DNA of 64,000 nucleotides from Haemonchus contortus (lineage: Eukaryota; Nematoda; Chromadorea; Rhabditida; Trichostrongylidae), in NCBI GenBank assembly GCA_000469685.2, contig LS997563.1, positions 39,968,468 to 40,032,467 on the forward strand, read 5' to 3'. This document shows positions 34,886 through 45,852 of this stretch, piece by piece. Below the pieces are notes generated by a model. That model saw only the letters and a list, made by a program, of their open reading frames with translations. It did no database searches and was not told the origin of the DNA. The position numbers and the translations under genes are program-made. Numbering within the stretch: position 1 is the first letter of the stretch; every line of letters begins with the position of its first letter.

Positions 34886-37425
34886 ATGGGAAAGCTGTTT
34901 TTGGTAGGTGCATTGGTGGTTATGGCATGGCATGTCACGAAGTCATCGCCTGTTTGTCGATCCTGCACCAAGCATTGCTATCAGAACAGCACCGGCATCA
35001 ACAGGTGAGAAAGCCTAAGCTGATTGCGGAGTTTGAAGAGTTTTCAATGAACAGTCACATCCAAAACTGAAATTATTGTAAGCGACATTCGATTCCCATC
35101 TCGAGAAGTCTGGGCACATTCTCCCACAATTAGCGCTATCTCCCAATTGGCCCAAAACCAGCTAAGCATGTGTGTTCGGTTCGTGTGCGTCGTGTGTGTA
35201 AGTGAATTGTAACATCGACAACGTTTCGAGATGTTATCCCGTCTGGGAACTGGATTGGGAAACAAGCCTGCTTTGTCACACTCTGTCTGCTAACAGCTAA
35301 TCACCTTCAATCTTAGAAGACGCTACGTCTCCCACGTATGTTTTCCCTTCTGTATCGGTAAATAACCGATCCACGAGGGGTAAAGACCAAAGAGTTCACA
35401 TCGGAAGAGCCAGCAATAGGCACAAAAGGCACGTACGGAGTCAAGATGTCTCTTGACAACGTGACACCTGGTTCGTCTACTTAACATCCGGTTTGGCTCA
35501 AATTTTGATGTATTACACGTACTACGTGAAAAATGTACAAACTCTCGAACCCGCACACTTCCGATCACTTCCGATTGTTACGCGCGGTCCCATCATCAAT
35601 CGAATCGGATCAGCGTCCAATTTGAGCTGGCGATTGTAACGTTCCGAGCTAGTGAGCTCAATTTCTGCTTCGATCTCTTACTCCAGCGGAAATGGTGAGT
35701 GAGTGAGATCGGAAGGACTTCCGTTATCATCCGTACGGTGTCAGAAGAGTGCGTAATGGTGAACGAAGACGGATCACCTCGCCATCGGGGCGCCATCTCC
35801 GGTGAGACGGAGCTGTGTGCGCCGGCCCGGCCGCTCAACTCCTAATCCTATCCCAGTTCGAAGAAGTTTTTCGAAAGTTTGTGAAGGTATCAGAACTTCG
35901 ATCCCATCATTTCTAAGTCTCAGCAATCGATGATGAACGCCATCATGTCTGGTTTTGTATTTAATACAGCCATATTCAACTTACAAGTAACTATAGAGGA
36001 TGCGATCTCTCAGTGTAAAAAGATTGACCTTTTACGAGTTAACGACTGCGCTCATAAAATTGCGCTCGCGACGGAAGTACTAGAAAAAAACCTAGAGAAA
36101 GAGGAACATGGGAGACGAGGAGAAGCGGATACCGAGAAAAAACGTCCCAATGTGGTGGTCGGTCGGCCGTTCGCGTCGTGACCATTATCAGGCGATGCGA
36201 TTCATATCGTCAAGATTTAAAGGCAGTTGCTAATTACATAAAAATCTTAACGTTGTTCTTTTAGCACGGACACGATGGATCTGCTTGAGGAAATGCAGCA
36301 GACGAATCATCGACGGAAACGAGAAGCCGAGGTCGAATTTCGGGCATGCAGTCGATTTCAGATCGAGATGTTGCTCATTCCACTCTCAATCGCCATGATT
36401 CCAATTATTCTCTGTGCACTGATCATGTGTACCTGCTGCTGTGGACCTAAAGATTCACGAGGTTTGTGTGCGTGTGTTTTCCTTTCCACTTCCTTGGGTT
36501 GATGCCAACTTGGTGGGTAGCCCGATTTTTGCGCTGAACTTCGCCCACATTCGAGCGCTAGCAGCCTTTCAAGGGCGATCAGGAGATTCCCACTCACGCA
36601 GACGGTCGTAAGCGTTTCACGTTGCGATTATACGATCAGCATTAGATTGCGTATGGGACTGGTGGTTTGCATGAAACGGCGTCGATCTGCAGACCTTGTT
36701 CCACTAGTGAGATGGCTGGCAATATCGTAGCCTGTCTATTCGACCTCCTTCCTACTCTACTTCCGTGGCCTCAAAAAGTGATCCGACGTGTTTGTTTTGG
36801 TCTCCTATAAATGCCATTTAGTTTATACGCAGGGGTAGGGTGACACCATTTCGTCAGTTACGCCTTTAGCGAAAGTTGATGAAAATTCTCTCCGCTGCCT
36901 ACGTTCCTACGTCCTTGGTCGAGCTTTCCATATAAAGTAAAGTGGAACCGGGAAAGGCCACCCAAATTCAAATGCCCAGATGAATACATCAATCAAATTG
37001 GGCGAAATTTTATTATGTGTACGTTGAATTTGTTATTTTCAGGAAAACTGCCCGACGACTTTCTTTCTTCTTTTCCAATGTCGAAGAAACGAAGTCAGAT
37101 GAATTCAGAAGACATGGAGTTAGAGTTTCGTGACGGCTACGTGCAACGAAAAGACTCGGCACGAACTAAATTCTCCACGGTTGTTTCCTATATAGAGGCT
37201 CGACGAGAAAGCCAATTTTCGGTACGAACAGATGGAGGTGCATCGACGAGCAGTGATACAAAGGAAGAGAAAGAGCAACCGAAAAAATCGATGGATGGCG
37301 AGGATCCAGAAGTCATTAGTGGTGGTGAGCCACTACGAAAAACACCATCCCTTGACTCTGTCAAAAGGACCAGATTCAGCGATACCGTTTCTGTGATCAG
37401 TGCCGAGTCATTAGGTAGGCGGTAG
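34886..37425 (+). CDS. Predicted type I membrane protein with furin-type site; function unknown
   Basis: Exons: 34886-35004, 35317-35335 (tentative 19-nt exon), 35857-35886, 35924-36177, 36265-36461, 37043-37425. They give about 333 residues in one frame. The start follows ATTTCAG, a spliced-leader-like acceptor. Residues 1-22 form a signal peptide (MGKLFLVGALVVMAWHV), then a Cys-rich VCRSCTKHCYQNSTG with an N-glycosylation site and a helical luminal part (VTIEDAISQCKKIDLLRVND). A polybasic HRRKR (157-160, furin-like) lies just before the membrane. One transmembrane helix (~174-196, MLLIPLSIAMIPIILCALIM) follows, then CTCCC (palmitoylation-like), then a ~130-residue charged Ser-rich cytoplasmic tail (SVKRTRFSDTVSVISAESLG). 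I do not recognise the family. The two small exons are the weak part of the model; the last three are firm. Confidence 0.65.
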
Positions 37426-39542
37426 GAAACGCGCAGAGGAAACGTAGTGAAGTACAGGTCAACTTGTGACATGATCTCGTAAGCCCATAGCGAAACTGCC
37501 GTCAAACGAGTTTGCTGAAAGCACCTTTTACGTCGCGACGAAACGCACGGCTGCGACAATGGCGAAACCCGCGGCTTCCGCTTGTACCATCAAGCAACTC
37601 CCGTCAGCTCTCCCGTTTGCTTCCAAGAACGGTACTTGATGGGTACAGGTGGAAGCCAGGAATGGCTGAATGGCTGCCGATAGCCAGTCAGTCAGTCAGC
37701 CAACGACGCAGCAGCAGGTTTCAAGCGTGATAGGTGAAGTCAGGCTTAGCATTGCTAGTGTGTGTATGTGTGTGTTGTTCGCTTTAAGCGTCACGATTGA
37801 ACGTAGGTACCATGTATGAAGGGCGATTCCTGTTCAATTCTTTTTGCCTATCTTATTTCCAAGGCATAGAATTGATGAAAGAAGCTCAACTCAAAGTCCT
37901 GTTTGTAAATATGTTCACTATAAATATGTTCAGTAAATATAGTTAGAGGGGGGAGTTTCACTAATAAATCACTTTACGAATAAATCTAAACATTAGCCTA
38001 AATCTCTACCCATCCTAGTCTACTCCACCTGATTATTACCCTAAAATCCCATAGATAAGAGCGGGTGAACCTACCGGTGAAAAATGAATTGGAAAAAATC
38101 GAAATTGAATGCAGTCACCCCTCTAACTTGATGGATGGATAAATTAAACTTCGAAGAAGAAGTTAAGAAGAAGCTCCACCCCTCAACTCTAAACCGCGCC
38201 CACTTAATAAAAATTTCATATTGAAAAACAGCGATCAGTTAAAACCGCTATTTTTCTATATGAATTGTTTATTAAGTGGGCGGGGTTCAAAGTTGAGGGG
38301 CGGAGCTTCTTCTTAACTTCTTCTTCGAAGTTTAATTTATCCATCCACCAAGTTAGAGGGGTGACTGCATTCAATTTCGATTTTTTCCAATTCATTTTTC
38401 ACCGGTAGGTTCACCCGCTCTTATCTATGGGATTTTAGGGTAATCTTTTTTCCCGTGGGAAAGTGACCAGATGCAAATCAAAGTCCGAAAAACCATTCCC
38501 AATGGAGCATATTTTCAGTTACCAACAAATATTACACTTGTCCTTTCTTACTGATCATTTCACACTTGCAAAAGGAACATTGAATCGAAATCGAACTTAA
38601 ACTCAAAGTGAACTTGAAAGAATACTATTCAACCGTAGCTAATACTATTTCAAGGGCAAAAAGCGAACGGTACTCCGTGACAAAGAAGTGCAAACTTTCT
38701 ACAGAAAAAGAAAAAACCGTTTCAAATTTGAATGTTGACCTTCTAAAAAGTTCCTGGTTGTCACATCTCGTCAAATATGCACGTGTCAAAGGACAAAACT
38801 TCAAATGATTCAAGGATGTAGGACTTTCCTTGACAGATGGCAATTATTTCAATCAAATCAAATGAGTTAAATAAATTAAGACCGTTTTGTAAGAAGATGG
38901 CTATTCGATTTGCATGCGTGAATATATGCCACGTAAATAAGTCATAAACAAAGGGAGGAGAGACTTCTCGAGTCCTGCATGAGTCCGGGCCCAAACTCTC
39001 AATTTAAATGTTAAGACAAACAGGCGACCCTGATTATCAATTCATAATCATATCAACGATTTGTACAAGCATATCTTTTCTGAGCTCTTACAGTGACTAC
39101 AGTAACATCTAGTTCACTAATGCGGCTATCAAAACAAATCAAAGACTACAGAGTCTGGTAATTCTTTGGTATACACTATGTTTTCAACTACCACTTACAC
39201 TCGCAAAAGCCTGTGAATAAATAAGAGCGAATTGCACGAAGAACAAACGAAAAGGGATATCAAGCTTGCGAGTTTCGTCGGTTCCTTCTTACTACATCTA
39301 CAACTCGATTAGAGAGCTTAACGAAACTTTACATCGGATAATGACCGAATGAAATGATGCTTGTACACAAGACATGCACCTTTTTTAGACACTTCCGATG
39401 TAAAAGATTACAACGGTTTCCCAAAGCGGAATCAATCAGTTTTCAGTCATGTGAGATCATTCGTCATAGCGAAAAACCCAATTCGATTATATAAACTTCA
39501 AGGGTCTCATTCGAAATCAGGTTTCAGATAGAATTTCCGCTC
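37426..39542. other. Spacer between convergent genes, holding the hairpin element
   Basis: The stop of the plus-strand membrane-protein gene (37425) and the last readable brap-2 codon (39543, minus) face each other across about 2.1 kb. Besides the 410 bp hairpin I see only AT-rich DNA. A search for the conserved terminal helix of BRAP2 on the minus strand found nothing. Confidence 0.45.
38035..38444. mobile_element. MITE-like long hairpin (near-perfect inverted repeat, about 410 bp)
   Basis: Starting from ATTACCCTAAAATCCCATAG on the left and the mirrored CTATGGGATTTTAGGGTAAT on the right, the arms are complementary for about 170 bases each with few differences, around a loop of roughly 60 bases. 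It has no coding capacity. The structure fits a foldback or miniature inverted-repeat element of recent age, because the arms have hardly diverged. Left and right flanks do not show an obvious long target-site duplication; a 2-3 base one (TA/TTA) cannot be excluded. Confidence 0.8.
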
Positions 39543-42500
39543 TTACTGAAGAAAGGATGATGCTTCACTTACCTTTGAAAACTGCAGCTCACTAGTGGCA
39601 CATTTGTTTTCCAATTCCACAACTTTCGACTTCCAAACTTGCTGATCAGCTCTGAGCATTTCGTTAATTTCCTGCTCTGCCTTCAACTCTGATGTCACCT
39701 GAAGAAAATTTCTGGATTTGAGTAACGGCAAGCATACGATGTCTGCAGAACGGTACGTTCACGATTCAATTACTCCTAGAAAGCTAAAATCGAAAGCACA
39801 ACTTCCTTGCGTTACTAGGAAACTACGTTATCAAATAAGAGCGATTTAACAGCTCGAACCTCAGTGATAAGTCGGCCATTAGTAACTGGGTGTGTTTCAG
39901 CTAGCTCCAAATAACAACTATCTAATGTATCTATGATGAAGGCCCTTGTATGAAAATTGGTTTGGGGATATAGATTAGTTCGACTTTCTACAACGGTAAT
40001 GGCCGAGAACGAAAAGAAAGACACTTGGTAAGGGTAAGGTTTACTTGGCAGACCTTTCGCAAATTACTCGAATGTTCCAGAGAATATTACTCAAGAGATA
40101 GCTGGTGAGTACCTTGGCAAGCTTGTTGACAGTTTGAGAATGTTTCTTTTCGTTCGCCTGTTTCGTTGCCGCCGCCTCCTGCACTTCCTTTCGCAATTCC
40201 TTACATTCATTTGTAGACTGTGACAATTTCGCCTCTAAGTCATCAATCTGAAAGCATCTTGTAAAGGACACCATAACCAAAACTCCCAAAAAATATTTCT
40301 CACCTGTGCTTGCGCCATCTTTTCCATATTGTTCATAGCGCGTTCCATATCAGCTAAACGGGCCTAGAACACAAAAAACCTCTCCAAGCATCAAGGAAGC
40401 AAAAAGCAAAAATAAATAAAAACAGGTGTAAATGAGAGCCGATCCCCCCCCCCAATCTTTCATCGAGGGGTTGCCCATGAACTGATGGGGGCTAGATGTC
40501 ATTTTAAGAAGGCCTATCGAGCGAAATTAACATCCACTCTGGAAAGCCCTTTCCAACAATGGACAACTATTCCAGAACATACCTCGAAATACATTCTTTG
40601 ACTCTCCAGTTGACTGGTTAGTAAGCATGTGTACTCCAATTTTATACCATCCAACTTTTCTTTCTTCTCATCCGATTCTGCCTGCAATTGAAAAAATTAG
40701 TAACTTCCAGCCTTCACCCCCATGATAAAAGTACAACGGGCGCAGGTGTTTCAACGAAAGTATGATGCGTAACGTTGATAGCTGTCCTCGAATAAATAGA
40801 AAACAACGCCTGTTCAATACCAGTCAACTAACAAAGTTCAAACACCGATCGTTTCGCACTTCTAGAGCTGATCTATAGAGATCGGTTGCTTGTCCGCATA
40901 TTCCAGAGGTAAATAATGAATCAGGATAAGTCATAAAAACGAAACAACCCAGCAAACACAGCGAATCATACCTCACGATCACCTCTTTGATATTCTACAA
41001 CCTTCCCTTCGACGTCTGATTGTATGAGTCGATGGACATAGTTGTCTCCTGCATAGTCCCACACTCTCTGACCCCCAACTTGTAAGCAGAACGTGTGCGA
41101 TGTATTTTCGAAATGCCTGAATCTCAACTACATATACATCGTGTAAGGCCAAAACGACTCAATCTGATCTGACCTATAGGCATGGCCCTCTGCGTAGCGA
41201 CCACAACCGATATTTCCACAGATCAGACATATCCACAAATCCGAACTCTGTCCACAAATTGAACAACGTTGTTCGGCAACTAGCTCCGGCGTCTGGATGT
41301 AACGACAAACTGGGCACCTACAACATCAAAACAGCTTCTAAATGACCAACCCATTACACCAATTTTTGTAGAGGAAATTCAAGTCGAATTGAAAGCTAAC
41401 CATCAAGAAAGAGAGAGCTACCTAAAACCTATCGACGCTCATTGCACATTGACTTGGAAGAAGAAAAACTCACGTAGTGTCGGTCCATTGCTCAATACAA
41501 CCGGCATGAAATGTATGATTACAGAGGATCGAGACCACACTGTCATCCATACGTTCCAGACATACAGCACAAGTAGGCAGCTCAGTCAGGCATGCTGATG
41601 AACTTGCACCATCACTTGAAGTGGCGGAACTGGAGCATAACGTCGCCACTTCGTCCTCCGACGCCTACCATAAAACTTTATTGAAATATTTGGAAGAATT
41701 TACTCTTTAAATATCCATAAATTATCTAAACAACCTATAAAACCCATACTGAGTTCGTTTCACATCCAGTATAAAAGTACATCCAGTATACTTGGTTTTT
41801 TTCCTTTCTAAATCGAATGACTCTTTGTTACCGAAACAAAATAAGTGTCAAGGCCAACTATTTTTTATCTACAGATCCACGCAATTCAACCTAATCCTGC
41901 TAATTCTGAGTCAATAACGTTTTACTGTGTTCTCTGACCCGTCCTTTACAAGTTTTAGACATTCCAAACAGAATCAGTCACTGGGTAAACATTGCCGGTG
42001 ACATACACCAACATTTGCACAGAACTTTGTATACATACACATATAAATATGTGTAAATATAGATATACATTCATTTGTACGATTAGAAGCAAAGTCGTCA
42101 ACACGTACGCATTCAATCTTGTCCACAAACAGCAGCCTACACCGGTTTGGTTCCAAGCTATTGAATTGCGTCCCATTAAACTCGTCGTAAAACACGACAG
42201 CATCGTTCTGCAATACCGTGATTTATAATGACCAATTGCCTTTTGCCACTTTTTGCCTGATCCACACCATTCTTCGCAATTTGTGATCATAAGCGGAAAA
42301 ACCCTCACTTCCGCAATATCATCTTCGACTGTAAGAAATGACGAAGTTCTTTCTTTAAAAGTTAACCAAGTACGGCGAAGGCTATGACATGGCATGTGCC
42401 GCTCTATCACAAACCGTTAACCCAGGGATCGAATTCCAAATCGATACCAACCCAGGCACGACAATATGTCTGTGATTAAGGCGAGATTTCAATTGATGAC

Positions 42501-44579
42501 ACAACGTGACTAATCGCTTACCTCTCCCAGGGGACAAAAGCTAATGCTGACGAAAGGGTTAATGCCTTTTCTCCCGAGCCAAACAAGAAAGTTGTGGAAT
42601 CCCATCTGAGTTCACCAAAGGTTTCGTAAATGCGCTAGTACATTACCAATCATGACAAATAAGAACATTGAATCAAAACCTCAAGTAAATAACACTTTTT
42701 CAACATCATAGCACCTGATTCAGCCCAAATCCTCACAATCTACAGCGTTTCGAACTTCAATTGTTTGGCTCCGATTTAGAACCATCTGCTTATATTCTTA
42801 AGATTCAAGCAGAGAACAGCTTGGTTTTTGGAAACAACTCTACCCAAGAAGAGCAATAATATCACCAAAAACTCACATGAGTTTTGAATTTCAAAATGAT
42901 CATATACTCGTTCGGTGTTGAATCCCTGATGATCTTTAATCGTTCTATCGTCTGCATATTAGGACCTGAACCACTTTAGGTTGAAAAATGTTGAAAAATA
43001 AAACGAAAAGGGAAAGTTAATTGCACCTATGAACAAGAGAATTTCTCTAAGAGTGATTTGCGATGGTACGGCAAGCATACACAACATTCGGCAATGAACT
43101 TCACGACCCAAGCGCTCATCACTGAATAGAGATAATAAATGAAGTGCAAACTGGGAAAATTCCAGGATAAAAATCACAGTAACTGATTCTTCGTAAGACT
43201 TGATCGAATGCCAAACGCTGCAGAAGTTTTTGAAGATATTAATACGCGCTACGAAAGACTCACTTATACTTGAAGAAGTGGAGAATACCTTCCGTTTTTT
43301 CAACAAAAGGATTTCCATAGTAGTAAGTCACCGAGTCGGGAACTGAAAAATCGTCGAATTCTTCATTACGGACGGCACATTTACACAGTATAAAGTTTCC
43401 ATGGCAAAGCCATCGTCGTGGAGGTAGTCAGAAGCATGAATTGAAACAAAAATGACCAACCCTGCAAGTCAGAATCGGCTCTAGAGAGTCGAGATGACTG
43501 GGGGTGTTCCGCGTCGGACGTAGAACTCGTACCATCTATACATTTATCACCATCCAAAGACTCCACAACCACTTCAGAATATGTGCGACGTCCCCGAAAA
43601 TTAGTAAGCGGTTGCACGATATCCTGAAATGTAAAAATACTCTCGATAGGTCTATGAAATCCTGTACCGGATGCATATGCAACAAGATGACTAGATACAT
43701 GTAATTAGTGACTAATTGTGAACAAAAAAAACAGGTCCAAAGCCTCTTCCAAATAATTATCGAGTTGGTACGAAGCATCAGTTTTACACAAAATAAAAAC
43801 TCAAACGCTGAAAGGAAAAGGATTAGAAAAGCAAGTTACATGAGAACTATGCTTGTCGACTGTCGTCGGAGCTAGCGGGGCATCATCTGCGGCATCATTT
43901 CTGCTGCTTACTCCTACAGGAGGGCTTCGTTTTTTGAGACCAGACATTATGCGCCTTCTATTCCTCTCTATAGTCGATGGAGACTGCTCTGCAACAACGA
44001 TAAAATACACATTCACAAAAAGTTAAAAATCAGGATATTCGAGGGTATTTAAAACGTGTCAGTTTAGCCACTACAGAACGTCCTTAACAAAAATACGCTA
44101 GCACCAAACACTTGATCCCTGTCCTCAGCCTTTTCTTACTGAATAAAAACTAATTTTTCTGCAACTAAGGCATACACTCGAAAAAACTGGGAAGAGAGGT
44201 AAGGACGGGAATGGTATGTTCGCGAAGTATGAGTACGCAAAAACCTGTCGCACAACAACCTTCACAAAATGTTCATGCTTAGGCAGAATTGCTCACTACC
44301 TAAAGAAAATGAAAACTTTCGCAAAAACTATTCGGGCCCTCATGATGCCCAATACGTTACGTGATACCAGTAGGGAAACTCTGCTCTGGAAATGGCATAC
44401 ATCACTTATTTTTTTGATTGGAGTAAATTCCATTTCCAAGTGACAAGCTCTATCAATAAATTTGCCCAACGAAAAGACAGTGACGTACCGACATCAAGTT
44501 TAGATGACTCGTTGAACGATATCTGATTTGAACCGTTCTTTATTTCCAGCCGAAGGATAAGCGGCTGGTAATAGCTCAT
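39543..44579 (-). CDS. brap-2: BRAP2 orthologue, RING-type E3 ubiquitin ligase (BRCA1-associated protein family)
   Basis: Family role: cytoplasmic RING ligase that senses Ras-GTP, retains nuclear-localisation-signal cargo and tunes MAPK and stress signalling. Exons (minus): 44489-44579, 43840-43988, 43461-43623, 43264-43342, 43027-43121, 42877-42965, 42109-42207, 41474-41664, 41174-41317, 40972-41116, 40583-40681, 40304-40363, 40113-40247, 39573-39698. They give 555 residues in frame. N-terminus [17 protein letters not shown]2-type RRM ([54 protein letters not shown]); RING ([11 protein letters not shown] ... CNHTFHAGC ... CPVC, from ~287); UBP zinc finger ([53 protein letters not shown]); then a long coiled coil. 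The start follows GTTTTAG. The usual terminal 60-80 residues were not found; reading past 39573 ends after nine codons (VSEASSFLQ). The donor at 42109 is one of several possible. Confidence 0.93.
40444..40453 (+). repeat. Poly-C run (10 C) in a brap-2 intron
   Basis: Ten consecutive C within the intron between the coiled-coil exons at 40304-40363 and 40583-40681. Confidence 0.6.
42375..42475 (+). repeat. Diverged family A SINE head in a brap-2 intron
   Basis: CATGTGCCGCTCTATCACA, then GGGATCGAATTCC (B-box-like) and CCAACCCAGGCACGAC align with the first ~100 bases of the family A SINE. The rest of the element is not recognisable. It lies within the 42208-42876 intron, antisense to the gene. 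Confidence 0.4.
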
Positions 44580-44604
44580 ACGCGAACTAAAACCCTCACT
44601 TTTA

Positions 44605-45852
44605 AACATCAGTATGATTTTCCACAGCTATATAAACCTCCACAGCGATCACTTTCAGTACAACTGGAGAAAAAACCGTGCCGGTCTTCTAGGACATCTC
44701 TTGAGCAAACTTCATTAACAAGAACAGCTTCGCTGCTTAATTTCAAGCTTACTACAAAATGCAATATATATGTGTATATATTCACGGCACACATTCAAAG
44801 GCGTAAAGAAGATTTGTACAATATCGAGCAATGAGTAACCCGTTACAACTACATAACCGTCTATTGAGACTAAATTGGAATTATTAATGGATAAGAGAAC
44901 ACTGTGAACACTACAATTATCACTACCAAGAGATGGAGATGACTAGAAAATTACATTGAACAACAACGTTGCAAGCTCTTCCGTCCAACACATTCCTGCT
45001 GTACACCATCACGCTTAACTAATATAAAAAAGTCTTCCAAGAACTTACAAAGGAAATGATCGATTTGCATCTAGACCGCTTTTGCGACCAGCCAGCAACT
45101 TTTCAGAAATGAACGTAAATATCACGGAGTAATTATTACTACATACACGAATAAATATTTAAGGCAAGAGATGATTTGAGTAGATGCGTTAATATGTTGC
45201 TGACTCTTGAAATTCCTTTACAGTTATTTACATTGTGGAAATGACAAAGAAAAACAACACATCGATTTAACTGAGAACCATTGGCTGATATCGATGTACG
45301 ATGCCGTTGTTGTTATTCAGTGCAACGTTACCTATGGCAGCAGCCAACGATGTATCGCAAGTATCTCCGAAAACGTTCTCAGCTTGGACAGGGCATTTGG
45401 GAAGGAAATATGATACAGCCTCCCAGATGTGATCGCGATTAAGACGAGACAGAAAAGTAGCGCGAAGCTAAATGATTTTGAATAAAACAAAAAGGCCATT
45501 GTACTACTGACACTGAAATTATTCTCAGCATCACTTTTTTTTAGAGTATTTGGGTTGCCTGAGACAAAACTTTGAAAGCAAAATAACCAAAGCGCAAACT
45601 GGTCATAAGTTTCGACAACATTTATAAGGAAGCCAGAAAAAACTGGTGGAGTGGGTCTGTTACACGCAAACAACATGATTTCGATTTAGGAGAAGGGTTG
45701 AGATTACCAACGAAATACTAATGGAGAGGCGCCAACACCTTTGATTTAATTGCAACTGATTAACATTATTAACAATATCAGCATTGTTCTAAGTGAGTAA
45801 ATAGCAATTCGTAATCGATCGGTCAAAAAGTAAAGTTGGTCTCTAAGTTGAT
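44605..45852. other. brap-2 / pink-1 intergenic interval
   Basis: About 1.25 kb between the pink-1 stop and the brap-2 start on the same strand. AT-rich, with no RNA gene or conserved ORF seen. It contains the pink-1 3' UTR and presumably the brap-2 5' signals. It is longer than the roughly 100-400 bp gaps typical of nematode operons. Confidence 0.4.

Noticed and set aside
39543..39572. A 27-base intron at the end of brap-2 (GTAAGT...TTCTTCAG)
   Set aside because: Too short to be spliced, and the sequence after it starts with TAA; more likely read through to the stop or a longer intron to an unseen exon.
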